DNA from: Torreya grandis
Taxonomy: Eukaryota > Streptophyta > Pinopsida > Cupressales > Taxaceae
Direction of reading: 5' to 3'
DNA: 64,000 nucleotides
Assembly (NCBI GenBank): GCA_037957365.1
Contig: JARHVA010000122.1
Span: forward strand, 3,669,001-3,733,000
The position numbers and the translations under genes were made by a program. Positions 24,621 to 37,300 of this stretch are shown here, in pieces (positions within the stretch are counted from its first letter, which is position 1; each line of letters starts with the position of its first letter). Under the pieces are notes generated by a model. The model was given only the letters and a program-made list of their open reading frames with translations. It was not told the origin of the DNA and ran no database searches.

Positions 24621-25250
24621 GGTTTTGAATGTCATACCTATCACCAAATCCATAGGGGTACTACACTTTTATGTGGACTTTCATGACCTCAACCTTGATT
24701 ACCCCAAAGATGACTTCCCTCTACCCAGAATTGACCAACTTGTTGATCTTACAGTTAGACATAAGATGTTATCTCTCATAGATGGATTCATGGGTTACAA
24801 TTAGATCTTAATTACCCCCAAAGATTAGCATAAAACTACCTTTACCACCCTTTGGAGAAATTTTTGCTATAGAGCCGTGCCTTTTAGATTAAAAAATGTT
24901 GGTACAACCTACCAATATGCCATAACTTATATCTTCTATGGCCTTATCCATAATATTATAGAGGACTATGTGGATGACCTTCTTAGGAAATCCAAACTCT
25001 AAAAATATCACTTGGTTTTCTCAAGATCATCATTGAATGCCTTGTCCATTACCATGTCTGTCTTAACCCAAAAAGTGCATTTTTGGGGTTTTGTCAAGAA
25101 AGATTCTAGGTTTCATTATCTCCCTTCACATAATCAAAGTTGATCCCACCAAAATCAAAGTAATCTTAGACATTTTTCCTCCAATGAACCTTAATTAATT
25201 TTGAATCTTGCAAGGGAAGCTTCAGTCCATTTGTCATTTTATTTCCTAGC
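24621..25250 (+). pseudogene. Reverse transcriptase relic of element B
   Basis: The RT core is read with two stops: VDFHDLNLDYPKDDFPLPRI, DQLVDLTVRHKMLSLIDGFM, then AVPFRLKNVGTTYQYAI and EDYVDDLLRKS. The catalytic YVDD is intact at 24967-24978. The DFPLPRID block and the GAxFQ/GTTYQ block are characteristic of Gypsy RT. Stops occur after FMGYN (24802) and after TPKD (24826), both at usual Gln positions. RNase H follows after a broken thumb/connection. Confidence 0.9.
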
Positions 25251-25269
25251 TTTCAATTTGATGCTGACC

Positions 25270-25770
25270 CTTTCATCACCTTCTGAAGAAGGATGTGTAT
25301 TTCAAGTGGAACAAAAAATATCAAAAGGCCTTTGATTCACTCAAAAAGTACCTCTTGTCTCCACATATCCTTACCCCTCCTAAGGATGATGAAGCTTTTT
25401 ACCATTATATCTCTTCCATCGACCTTTCCCTAAGGGCAATGTTGGTTCATCAAGATGAACAACATAGAGAGCAAGCCATATACTATATTAGTCATATGCT
25501 TGTGGAATATGAGATTTGGTATATCCATATCAAGAAAATCTACTTATATTTAGTCTTTATGGACACCATATTTTTCCACTAATTTCTTAAACACAGAACC
25601 TATGTCATAACCAACATTGACCCACTCAAGTATATGCACTCCAAGCCATATCAAAACTAGTGTATGGCCAAGTGGCTAATTTTTTTAGTAGATTTTGATC
25701 TTGAGTTCCTATAATATAAGTCAATTAAAGGGTAATTATTTTTCAACTAATTGGTTGAGGCACCATTAAT
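25270..25770 (+). pseudogene. First RNase H relic of element B
   Basis: The frame from 25295 reads FKWNKKYQKAFDSLKKYLLS, then SIDLSLRAMLVHQDEQHREQ, then YYISHMLVEYEIWYIHIKK. This is the RT-associated RNase H (RH-like) block of Gypsy elements (W...C..AF..LK, then YLAxSxxxxGAVLxQ, then YY.S..L...E..Y...EK). It degrades the RNA strand of the hybrid. The usual first Asp is kept in SIDLS. Stops break the C-terminal end. Confidence 0.8.
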
Positions 25771-25829
25771 AGATAACTAACCTCCTCCTCTTGAATTCCC
25801 CAATGAGTCCATTGTCACCCTATCTCAAG

Positions 25830-26150
25830 TGGATTTCACATATCAAGTCACTATGTTCTTTGATAGATCAAAGTGTCAATGTGGTGGGGGAGAAGGTATC
25901 ATACTTATCCCCCTTGATAGTGAACCTCTCCTTGGGAGAGCAATTATGAAGCCCTAGTGATTAGACTTCATACTAATTTATCCCTAAGAGTCAAAACAGT
26001 CAATATCTTTGGTGACTCCTAACTTGTGGTCAATCAAATAAATGGCTCTTACCATTGTAAGAATGATGCTTTATATTAGTACAAATAACTATTTGATTAA
26101 ATCTTAAGATCATTCAAACATTACCACATCTAATCAAACCCATAATCTAT
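25830..26150 (+). pseudogene. Second (archaeal-type) RNase H relic of element B
   Basis: The frame reads VTMFFDRSKCQCGGGEGIIL, then NYEALVIRLHTNLSLRVKTV, then NIFGDS-stop-LVVNQINGSYHC. The order (FDGS, then E-AEYEAL, then GDSQLVVNQ) is that of the additional RNase H found only in the Tat lineage of plant Gypsy elements, placed after the normal RNase H and before integrase, as here. This is the strongest evidence for the lineage. A frameshift lies near 25935. Confidence 0.85.
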
Positions 26151-26369
26151 AAATAAGTTTGTTAACACCATGGCATCCCTTGCCTCACAAATCTTGTATG
26201 CACCTTTAGAATCTAAGTTATCTATCATTATCCATAAAATTACATAACCATATTATGTTAAACTAAATTTTCCCACCATTTTCAATGTGTAAGAGACCCA
26301 ACCTGACCTTTGGTATCGGTAAACCTTTGACTATATTAACCTTGGCATAGTTCCTTTTGGCCTCTCTAA

Positions 26370-27560
26370 GAATTCTTAAAGAGTGTTTATTCAAAGTACC
26401 ACTCACTATACCATTATGGGAGGAATTATTTATAAATGCAACTTTTATGGCCTCCTCTTTCGTTTCCTATGTATTCATGAAGCCTCCCATGATATCAAGG
26501 AAATGCATGATGGCATCTACGAGGGATACTTTAGTGGCCTCTCTATAGCTAAGAACTTCCTCCATCTCATCTATTACTGGCTTACCCTTAACCAAGATTA
26601 CTGTGATTATGTTAAAAAGTGTGTTAAGTGTTAATAACACACTAATTTACATCATGTACCTAGCCATAGACTTTGTGTTTTTACTAGTTTTTGGCCCTTT
26701 TCACAATGGGGTCTAGACATTATTAGTGAAATTAACTTCCATTCCTCATAGCGACACCATTTTATCATCACTACAACTAATTATTTCACCAAGTGGGTAG
26801 AGGCTATTCCTCTAGTCTCAACCAAAGTGGAGAAGATTATCAACTTTATCAACCATCATATCATCTGTTGCTTTGGCATTCCTCATAAGATTATCATTGA
26901 TAATGGTAAATCATTTAAGAATAAGAAAGTCCAAGGTCTATGTGATGCATTCACCATTAAATTAAGTTTATCTTCACCTATCACCCTCAATCTAATGGAT
27001 AGGTAGAAGCCTCTAACAAAACTCTTAATAAAATGCTAATTAAAATGGTCAATGCATCTAGTCAAGATTGGGACTTGCACATCCCCTTCTCCTTATGGGA
27101 ATATCATACTAGCATTTAAAACCCTATGGGTGCTACCCCATTTTATCTTTTATTTAGAGTAGAGGCTATCTTACCTCTTGAAGTTCAAATCCTCTCTCTT
27201 CACATATCTTTATAGGATCTTGTTTTAGAGAAAAATTATCATTATCACCATTTATCCCAACTCGAACTACTTGGTGAGCATCATTTAGCAGCCCTTACCC
27301 ATCTCCATGTCTACCAAGAGTGTATCAAACATGCTTATAACAAATACTTTAAAGTGTAGGAATTCAATATCAGAGACCTTATCCTAAAATAAAATTAGCA
27401 TGTCACCAATATGGAAAAAAGCAAGCAGGGTAAGTTTGCTTTCAATTGTATTGGACCTTATATCATAACCCACAAGTATGAATTAGGTGCTTATCGATTG
27501 TCTTCTCTCAAAGGCCACCTAGATCTTGATCCCCTCAATTCTTCATATCTACATCCATTA
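26370..27560 (+). pseudogene. Integrase relic of element B
   Basis: The N-terminal zinc finger (26450-26632) reads CIHEASHDIKEMHDG...YYWLTLNQDYCDYVKKCVKC, an HHCC finger with ligands visible. The core shows WGLDII (Asp at 26716), IIIDNGKSF (Asp at 26899) and, after a frameshift, VEASNKTL (Glu at 27006), the D-D-35-E set. A C-terminal block GPYIITHKYELGAYRLSSL is at about 27445-27510. No chromodomain is visible, as expected for Tat. Stops and at least one frameshift make it inactive. Confidence 0.85.
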
Positions 27561-28640
27561 TTTTGTTGAGAAGGGTCAAGTTCACCTTTTGTCTAACTTA
27601 AGCTCATCCCTTGCTATCCACCTACATTCCATCTCCCTATTTTAGGGGTAATCAATTAAAAATGAATAATGTGATTAGCTGTCACCAACAAATCCTTATC
27701 TTCAACAATGGGTATCATGGCCCTACCCATGTCATGGTTCTCATGGTACTTTCCACACCTTCGTAGGATGGATTCCCATGATCATTGTCACCTATACCTC
27801 TTCACACATAATCAACCTTCTTGTACTTTTAGTTTTGCCTTCATGAAGGCGAACCACCAAGCCAACCTAAATAAGTCTGTATCTATAAAATCAAAGAAAA
27901 ATAACTAAAATTTATATCACTAGCAATCATGATTCATTCCTAACATTCAAAGACTACTCCCTTGAAGGATAGTTGTTAAAAACCTCTTTGAAATTGCCAA
28001 AATTTAAGGTGTACTACTTCGTCAAAGGATAACTATCAAAAGCGTTAATCAAAGCATATAAACTTAGATCACTCCCTCAAAGGATGGCTAAGTAATCATT
28101 TATCAAAGGCATAGTAATTTATCAGAAGCTTCCTACATCGATTAGATTCCCATATACAACAATAAACAAAATACCCATTATTACAATCAAAATAAAAGAA
28201 AAATAATCTTGAAAGCCACAATCAACTCTCAAACAACAAGAAAAGGTAGAATCCACAATCAACTTTTGCAAGTAGACTTCCTGCATCGATTAGTCTATAT
28301 AATTTGGCATGGGATTATTTACTCTATTATTTTGAACACCTATAACTAAGGCATGCTAGTCTCACAGTAGGGTTCCATTCTCATCCATCTCCCATTTTTC
28401 ACTATATGTAAGGGATTTTTAAGTTTACTTGATATTATGCGGTCAAGACACCTTTTTAACTAACTAATGAATGCTAATGTGAAGCATTCAAAGGGATTAT
28501 TTTCATTAAGTCAATCCAACTTTATATTTTTTTTAGTCCTTGTTAACAAAAAATCACCATGATTTATGCCCATCTTATCATGACTAGTTGATATTTCCAT
28601 TATGGTGTTCGCCTCTTGATTCTATTCTCTATTATCCCAT
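27561..28640 (+). other. Element B 3' non-coding region, proximal part
   Basis: No supported gene. The stretch has short irregular repeats, for example CTTCCT-CATCGATTAG at about 28126-28145 and 28278-28296, and AAAGGATAACTATCAAAA-like units near 27960-28090. Confidence 0.5.
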
Positions 28641-28649
28641 CTAGTGTTA

Positions 28650-29165
28650 ATTAAACTATCTCATGAATTTTATCATAAAAATTAACAATAAAGAATCATA
28701 AACATAACTATATCCAACCACATTATATTACCATGCATGATAATCACATTCGTAAGCAATAAAATCAACATTAACATGTCTAAACATAATGAAATCTAAA
28801 ATACTCATAAAAATTAGCATGCCATAAGCATAACCATAACAACAACCATAATCATAATGAGAATCATAAAGTAATAACATACATAATCATTTACAAAATT
28901 GACCATTTTCCCACCACATGTCTAAAGTCTACTAATTTAGTATATACACATTAAGATTTAGCATGTCATAAGCATAGCCATAAACCCAAACCATCTCATG
29001 CCTAAGATAAACATTCATAACATTAGCATAATCTATGATCACATATAAGCATCACATCATAAGAAATAAACATCAATGTCAAATCATACACCATGAACAT
29101 GAACATAAATAACACATATATAAACTCATAAGTCAAATGATCATAACAATGTGTACATATAGATA
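28650..29165. repeat. Strand-asymmetric CATAA-rich low-complexity tract
   Basis: Irregular repeats of CATAA, CATAACCA and CATCAT make this stretch very poor in G on the plus strand. No coding signal is seen. Confidence 0.5.
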
Positions 29166-29261
29166 GATATAACTCTCTCTCAAAAATGTATATCTCTCCA
29201 CATTGGCTCATAGGTCAGAATCAAAATGATATACAAAGGTTGTATACATATATAAATCTAT

Positions 29262-29572
29262 TTATGCCCTTGAGGCACCACTATCTCCTAGAGATATACC
29301 AGGTCCTGGTGCCTATCCACCTATTATGCTTGCTGATCCACCACCTATTCCCATCTATCTAGGTACAAACACTGTCTACTACCCTAGTGTCACTAAACTA
29401 GCTCCCCCTACTAAACTGGCCCTATACTCACCCCATAAAAGCTCATTTGGACACTATGCCAAAATAATAGCCTCATAGCTCCCAACCCCACCTCATCCAT
29501 ATGGGCCTAGTTAGTTGGGGTCATCCCCTAATGAATATCTACACAGATCCTAAGGACTCAATTCTTCATCTA
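29262..29572 (+). pseudogene. Proline-rich open stretch in B's 3' region, unrecognised
   Basis: One frame reads LEAPLSPRDIPGPGAYPPIM and continues ADPPPIPIYLGTNTVYYPSV for about 65 codons before the first TAG, then another 25 with one TAG. It has no Met start, and composition (many CC-rich codons) could by itself give Pro. It may be a remnant of an extra ORF, which some Tat elements carry 3' of integrase, or chance. I know of no match. Confidence 0.25.
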
Positions 29573-31051
29573 AATCTACTCTCATGCCTAAAAAAATAAA
29601 GGTTAACATGTGTTAGCATTTTTCATTTATAAATTTACATCTTTACCAATCTATACCATCTAAATCAACCTATCCTACCCTAACCCGCACATGTTACCTA
29701 CACTACCTTACCTCTCATAAACCTCACCTACCAAAAGTTTTTATACCTATCTTAGACTATCAAACCAATACCTAAAAATCACCTAAACCTCTTTCTTGAT
29801 TCCTACCCTAGCTTAGCTAACTAATACCTCGCTACCTTCTCTTCTAACACCTACCCTAACCCACACATTTTTAACCATCCTATCTTACCTTATGCTTGGC
29901 ACCTTAACCCTTTATCAACACACATCCCTACTTGACAATTCCACTAGCCTAACTTGTACTTTGCATTTTCTCTACCCTACACACCTTTAAGCATTTAAAA
30001 TACTTGGTATATTCTTTTATTCCTCTTCATCTATCTACCCCGTGCTCACTAAATTGCTTTCTATTGTATAAGCCTTACTAAAACTAACATTCTCTTTACC
30101 TTAACCATTAAATGTTTATCAATAACCAATTTACCCTTATTTGATCATCGATGGTCATGATGACCACTGATGGTCGCACATCCTCTTCTATAAGGGTATC
30201 AACCATTGATGGTCACCCTTGATCATCGATAGTCAACTTGGACATTTTGTATCTAGAATGCCCAAACCCTATCCCACCTCCAAATAACTCTAAAATATAA
30301 GAAACCACTAATTTTTCCACCCCATACCTTTACTCAACCTAATTTAACTATCTAACCCGCCAATTCCACCCACCTTTTTATCCAAAATCAACAAAACCCC
30401 TCCTTAGGGCATAGCAAATCTAACTAATCATTTCCCCCTACCTTGACCCCCCAACCTAGTGTAATTATAAAAGTCAAACTATTCTATCAAATTCAAGACA
30501 TTACCTACCTTATTCCTTGACCTCTATCATGGACAGAGACCATGTCCTGTTGCTTGACTATGCCCTCATCTACCTTACTTCTCAGTCTTAGGAAACCACC
30601 TCAAGCACATGCTTCCAACCAATCAATAACTGCCAACTTAGCTAAATGCTTAGTCTACTCTCTTGCAACAAAACACCAAAACACCAAGAAATTAGGGCAA
30701 AAATTCAAAATAAGCACAAATAAAATGAATAAAAGTGATTCACTTTTCACTTTTTATGCCATGGATTTTTAGGGTTTTCTCTTTATCCATTGATAGTCAG
30801 GGTGACCATCGATGGTCACCCTTAATCACCCTAACCATCAATGGTCAGGATGCTTAATTTGTCATATTGACATTAGCAACCCCACTTTTTAACAAAACCG
30901 ACCTACTTTTACACACCCATGGAGACTACCTTCTCCACCCACCTTGACTAACTTGACAAATCACCATTGGTCCATTTCAGCCCAACTAGTATGTTTTTTT
31001 GTGTGATAACTTTTGCCTAGTGTTTTGACCATAGTAACAACATTATAATGT
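29573..31051 (+). other. Element B 3' non-coding region, distal part with palindromic motifs
   Basis: No supported gene. From about 30340 onward it is closely similar to 59204-59910. Palindromic units of the LTR type occur at 30142-30240 (GATCATCGATGG then GACCACTGATGG 19 bp later, and two more) and at 30786-30850 (including an intact CCATCGATGG). The CACTA interrupts it at 31054; it resumes at 52703. Confidence 0.7.
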
Positions 31052-31054
31052 TGA
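31052..31054. repeat. CACTA target-site duplication (TGA), left
   Basis: TGA directly precedes the CACTA terminus and is repeated at 52703-52705. The related empty site at 59901-59910 has a single TGA in TGTTGAACAC. Confidence 0.85.
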
Positions 31055-31270
31055 CACTATTAAAATTTAGAAAGTAAATGATTACATGACTAAAAATTTT
31101 AGTCACAACAACTAAAAATGTCTAAATTATACTAATTTTATGTAACTCAGCTATAAATGAATAAATAAATGACTAATTTGGTCATCGACTAAAAAATTAT
31201 TTATTCATATAACTAAAAATGACTAAATATTTACATAAATACAAATTAGATGAAATTAAAAAAAATTATC
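31055..31270 (+). repeat. CACTA left terminus and subterminal repeats
   Basis: After CACTATTAAAATTTAG the motif ATGACTAAA or its complement TTTAGTCA/TTGGTCAT recurs about seven times. In En/Spm such subterminal motifs are bound by the element-encoded DNA-binding protein; that role is inferred from family knowledge. Confidence 0.75.
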
Positions 31271-31684
31271 ATAGGAGTGTATTATGCGTGATTCATTATT
31301 CATTGAATATTTCCTCATTTTATTAGTTGGTAATTAGCCTGACACTAAAGCATTTTGGGTTATAGTAACTACTTGCATGGGTGATAAAGCTTGTTTGAAT
31401 AGGATTTGGAGACTTTTGAAAAGGTAGGCAAGGAATTTAGAGTTTGTTGCAAAGAATTTGAAGTAAATGAGGTCCTCTGTAGTGAATTCAGATTTGGGGA
31501 TGCCCTTTGTAATAAATTTAAAGGTGATTTTAAACCCTCATTACATTAAACACAAAACCTATAACTTTTTTATTGGTAACTTATAGTAGTTACATAGGCA
31601 ACTGAGTACCAAAACCATTTAGGAGTTTAGGGTTAAGGGTAGTATTTTTTCATTAGCTTCCTTAATGAATTCAGAGCATATGGG

Positions 31685-32258
31685 AATTTAACTTGTAACT
31701 CAAGTGAAACACCACCTTCTTCTAGTCATTGGAATAATTCCATATCCTTAAAGCACATAGAAAAAATTCTAGAATTGGCACTAGGGCTTTTATTTATGAA
31801 TTCAACCCAAATTCCATTTCCTAATGCCTCCATAAAAGTTTGTTGAGCCAAATCTAGTTCATCATACTCAACATGAAGAACTCCAATGTTGTTTAACAAT
31901 TCAATGGGTACATCTTCTCTTCTCTTCTTCAAAAGAGAATTTGTTGTCTTAAGAGAATCTAAGGCTACACTAGGGTCTGATTATATTAATAACTTACCCG
32001 TCTTGATAATTGCATGGGAATCACATGGATCTATGTGAGTTTCCTTTCTTAAAATTTCCAAACCCTTCTCTGCTTGCCCTTGCTGAGTATATATATGGCC
32101 TATATCTTTTAAGCTCTCATATTTCTCAGGGTGGACCTCCATAACCTTTTCAAAATTTGGGAAAGAACTCTTAAGATCTCCTAGCTTCAGTTAAACCTAT
32201 CCACAAAATCCTATGGCCTTTGGATTTCCTTGATTGATACCATGTAATAGCTACCAGT
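31685..32258 (-). pseudogene. CTR9: CTR9 (Paf1 complex TPR subunit) gene fragment, copy 1
   Basis: The minus strand reads YYMVSIKEIQRP-stop-DFV, then LGDLKSSFPNFEKVMEVHPE, YESLKDIGHIYTQQGQAEKG, LEILRKETHIDPCDSHAI, then VPIELLNNIGVLHVEYDELD, LAQQTFMEALGNGIW and KDMELFQ-stop-LEEGGVSLEL. The order and wording are those of the central TPR part of plant CTR9 (VIP6/ELF8), a Paf1 complex subunit acting on RNA polymerase II transcription and chromatin. Only about 190 of roughly 1100 residues are present, with at least four stops and one frameshift near 32200. It lies inside the CACTA, so it is a captured fragment and not the host gene. The homology is recognised by eye. Confidence 0.82.
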
Positions 32259-32555
32259 GGTGTCATAATCACCTTTTTTATGATAAGATCATGCAATAGT
32301 ATAATATGAATGAGATTTCATGAGAGGGTAGTCAGTTGAAATAAGAGCTATCTCAGTCAACTGTTCCACAATAAAATGCTTCCCTATGAATAAAAAATGG
32401 TTTTCTAAATGATTTAATTCCATTTCATAGTATGGGTATAATTCAAAGGATCTATGCATATTTTCCATTCCTTAATGAACACTACCTTTTTCACTAACTG
32501 TGAGAATCTTACAAGTAAAAAATGTACAAAACTAACCATAGAGATTTATGCAGAG

Positions 32556-32825
32556 GTAGAACATCATTTCCTAATGGCTCCATAAAAGTTTGTTGAGCCA
32601 ACTCTAGTTCAAATGAATAAATCCAATGCTATTTAAAAATTTAATGGGTACTTCTTCTTTGATCTTCTTCAAAAGATACTTTGGCATCTTAAGAGAATAT
32701 AAGGTTACACTAGGGTTTGACAATATTAATAACTCACCCATATTGATAAATGTATGGGCATCACATGGATCTATGCGAGTTGCCTTTCTTAAATTTCCAA
32801 AGCTTTCTATTGGTTCTCAAATTTG
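32556..32825 (-). pseudogene. CTR9: CTR9 gene fragment, copy 2
   Basis: A second, shorter stretch in the same orientation reads GNLRKATRIDPCDAHTFINM, GELLILSNPSVTLYSLKMPK, then LLKKIKEEVPIKFLNSIGFI and, after a frameshift, LAQQ-like text and TTTATGGAGCCATTAGGAAATG. It repeats the part of copy 1 at about 31820-32065, offset about 730 bp. Copy 2 keeps RKATRIDP, closer to the usual plant CTR9 text than copy 1's RKETHIDP; copy 1 keeps NNIGVLH where copy 2 has NSIGFIH. So neither copy derives simply from the other in its present form. Confidence 0.78.
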
Positions 32826-32829
32826 TAGT

Positions 32830-34300
32830 ATGTAAAACCTTAAAGGATGCCACACTTTATGATTAGGTTATGCAACCAATTTTGATAACTGACAGAATCA
32901 ACCCAAGTGGTTATGATTCTATACACTTTAGGATCTGCTTTGCCTAGGTGGATGTTACCTTATATTCACCAATGATTAATTGATAAAATTTGTTGGTGAC
33001 TTTAGAGTAGATTAAGGGATTTATGTAATTTTGTCAATTAAATCATCCAATTCACCCTAATCCAAACTGGCATATGATTTGAATTTTTTTTTAAAATTTC
33101 TATTCTAATATTACTCCTACTCTTACACACCAAAAAATTAAAATTGTAATTTTTGAATATGATACAAGGAAATGATTTTGGAAAAGAATTGATCAGTGCC
33201 TTTCTTAACAATTAGGTAATGGAGTCTATTCACAAAAATATTTATGATTTCTATCTAGCTACAACTCAAATTAATTAGCATGGTATTATCTATGACTGAC
33301 ATAGACATGTAAGATTATTATTACCTGGCTCTTCTTAATTATCCAAATTAAATATTACAAGTTATAGTGATCTATTCAATGTAATTTAATCCCTACTTGA
33401 TGAAACCCAATTAGATAAACCACCTAAAAACAACAAATCTATTTTGAAGAACCAAACATACACTTGATATCTTAATTTAAATAACAAGGAGAAACAAAAA
33501 TGGAGACAACTATATAAAGTATAACATGAATATTCAACAAGGAATTGAGAACTAGATATATGACACCAAAGAAATGTGGTTTGCTTTTATTGATATATCT
33601 TTGAAGAGCAAGCCTTACAATGTATTTTTCCAAAATTGAATTCCCTGAGAGCTTTCCCAAGGTCTTGGTTTCTTTCTTATAGGGATAAAGGAAGCTATAA
33701 GATTTAGACCTTTCACATTCCAAAAAATGACTTTTCATATACCCACCCCTTAATATGACCTATTACAACATATACTTTTTGCCAAGTCTTAAAAAGACCA
33801 CCATATATATTTTGAATACATACTGGAAAGCATAAAAACAAGAAAAAGACAAAATAAGAAGATGTCAAAGATTTTTTGGTTCCATGTTGATGCCAGCTTA
33901 ATGCTCATTGCTCCTCTACATACTTGGCTTGTTTATTCTTCAATTGTCAAATACTAATTCTCCCATTGGTACATTGAAAAATCATTAGGCCACTTATATT
34001 CTTAGATCTAGAGAAGGTTGGACTAGTGATCTTTCCATCTTTTGTCCAGTATCACTTTGACATCAATGATTAACTTTGCATATCTAGCATCTAGAGCAAT
34101 TACTATATCCAAAACCAATGACATTAAAACTGAGAATATTTATGTTTTGATCTTTTTTCAAGAAATCAATGACTTGAGAAACTATTTGACCATATTGTCT
34201 TTTTCATGCATCAAAACCTTTGATATTTTTATCCTTTATCAAAATGGAATGAATGAACTATTGTTTAAAGGTAGCAAAAAAATCAATCTTTGCCTGCATT
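32830..34300. other. CACTA interior without recognised gene
   Basis: One minus-strand frame (33472-33738, 88 codons) reads KSYSFLYPYKKETKTLGKLS and may be another captured exon or a chance ORF. No family is recognised. The remainder is A/T-rich and has no coding signal that I can support. Confidence 0.3.
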
Positions 34301-34316
34301 TTTTGGTTCTCACCAT

Positions 34317-37300
34317 TCACATACTAAATTCATCCAAGATCATTTTCACTATCTTCTTTGTTGGATTGAGTGAGGCCGGAGCACCTAAATATCTTTGTAG
34401 AACTTTGCACAAGGTTTTCAATGTATGGTGTGTAGGTTGCCATTTCTTGTATATTGGATCCAAAATAGAAAGATTGACCTTAAACTGATTAATGGACTGA
34501 GACAAGGAAGAATAGCATTCATGCACATCTCCCAACTTGTCAACAACCAATTTTACTCTGTATTCCAAAATCTTCTCAAACACCTCAAGGATTTTAAATT
34601 TGGCCTCATCCTTTGTCTTCCCATTTTGATTTTTCAAATCTTCAATTTCTTTCTCCAAATTCAACTTTAATGCATTCAACTGATCAACTGGGACTATGTT
34701 ATCACTAGTTATTTGTGGCACAGGGGCTTGGTATGGTACAATTGCTTGGTTTTGAAAATCAACACCATTCAACTACTTCTTTAGTTTTGTATTTTACAAA
34801 TATAGCTTATTCACTTCATCATTCAACTCAATTTGAGTTTTTTCATAGTTGAACAATCTTTGCTCCATTTTCTTGATAGCAACTTGTGTAAACATTATAG
34901 AGTGCACAGTAAGGGTGATAACTTCAAGAACTAATGTATCCTAATTTTTTTACCATAAATATTCCCTTAAATCGTAGACTACATCAATCAATCTTGGCTT
35001 GTTGGTGTTCTTCTATGTGGCCCATATTGCTAGAGTCTATGTCTTTGGGTTAAACCCATAATCAAACTCAAAAACCATCATGGGGTCATCTTGATTTATC
35101 ACTTGGTCCAAAAAAAAACATTTTCTTCAATTCAAGGCTAGGGATGATCAACATATTACTCTTCAAAACCATTTTTCTAGCCTCATCAGGGCTGACATCT
35201 ATTTCATTAATTTTCAAATCTTTGAATGTCTATGTCATAATTTGATCATGTTGATATTCATTAGCACCCATTTTATTTATTTCCAACTTTTATTTAAATT
35301 CTTTCATCTTCATTTTGAGCCAAAAATCTTTGAATTTTTAGGTATTGATGAAATCATCATCCTCGATGAACCTCATAAAAGCCACAACCCTTTCATCTTC
35401 TTGTAGTTCAGGCTCATCTTGTGCCTATTCATCCATTCTTACTTCTGGTTTATGTGCTTCTATTTCTTGACCAATAAGGGTTTGATAAACTTCATCTTCC
35501 TCTTTGATATGTCTCAAAATACTGGCCACCTCCTAATAGTCACCAACTCCTTCAGTCATTTCATATGGAACCAGTGGAGAAACATCATTAGTATTTTACC
35601 TTTTGGTAGGTGTTGAATCAGAAACAACTATATCTTACACTGACATTGCATCTAGACCATGTTCTTGAATCACAAATCCTATTAGATTTTTGATAGGGAG
35701 GTTGGTAGCCTTTGTAGGCTGCTTCTCAAACTTGCCATATATTTTTTCAAAATTATCAATTATCAAATCTATTCTTTTCAAAGGGTCCTTCTCTTCAACA
35801 AAAAATCCTAAAAAATTAGGGTTTTATGTTCTTTTCTCATCCTCAATCTTCTTCAAAATTTCCCATTTTATTTTCCTATTATATACCTCTTCAAAAGTGA
35901 CATAATTTCTAGTCACATCCTTATCAAAATTGATTTGATGGGATATCCCCACCTGGAGAGGATGACTTATCTAACAAAGTTCATGTGATCCTCTAGATCA
36001 TAAACCCTTTTTGTCCTTGATTTCAAAGAATATTTAGCCTTCAAATAGGCTTGAAACTCATCCAAGATATATGTACCAATGTACCATTCACCAAACATAG
36101 TGGAATCTGGAAGAAATGTTCCCTTATTTTGTTTTTTCATAACATCTTTCTCCATCTAGAGCATCTGCCACATGAATTCAAAAAAAGTAATTCTATTTGG
36201 CATAAATTTTGGCAACATATGGGGTGGCTGAGTACACCCATATACTATGATTATAGTATGGTTAGGCAAGAAATACTAATCAACAAAGTTATGTTTGTGA
36301 CCCTATTCTGGCCTATGAGCAAGAGGCCTCAATATTTATCTAACCTCTTTGGTCAATCTAGGAAAATGGCTACCAAGGGAATTCATTATTATGATTGAGA
36401 AATTATCATGGAACACAACATAGTTATAGTTTTGACAATGAGTATCCCATTTATAACACCAACACTATGTAGGCAATCTTTGTCCCTTTTGAACAATCAT
36501 GCTCAAGTCCATACTATTGGATCAATTCCTTATATTTTGATACAAAATTAAATGACACAACAAAGAATAATATTTTAACTCCATAGGTGTCTTGTTCTCC
36601 CTTATTTGAAAAAATCCATCATGCAATTTATTCTCAATAAATGATACAAAATCATACTCAACATTAACCTATGGGTTATGTATTCTTATGGCCATCATCA
36701 TCATGACAACTGGCATTCTACCTTGGGTATCAACTACTATCAATTGACACAAAGAAAAATATGTCCTTTTGAAATACATAGCAAATTCATCAACTAGAAA
36801 AGGCTAAATTGTAGTGGTTGGGATTGAAATCCTTCTATTATTGGTCCCTTTCCTCATGTACATGGGAAACTTATCACTCCTATGTGTATTTATCAGACTG
36901 GTATATTCTTGTTCACTCTTCTTCAAGTCAAATTTTATGAGGGCTTGCTTGTTGAGCATGAAGCAATCAATGATTACATTTCTATCCACAGCCACTATTG
37001 GTGACCCATTTGGCAACTTGACAGTTTTGGTGGCTAGATGATTGTGTTGTTCCAATATACTAATCAAATCCACATCAATGAATACATTTGGCACCACAAT
37101 TTAGCCAAATTAAAATTCCATGGGTTTATAACCGATCCCTGTCCATCTTGCTTTTAACAAAAATACCAAAAAAGGTTCCATCCTAAGATAGGGAATCTAG
37201 CATCTTGACACCCCTCTACTACATCCTTAAATATTTTCTTATACCCTTTGTCAATTGAATTTGGCAAAATGTTCAACAGTAACTATTGAAGGGATCACTT

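Noticed and set aside
31685..32825. A functional CTR9 host gene
   Set aside because: Only a small part of the protein is present, twice, with stops and frameshifts, and it lies inside the CACTA termini.
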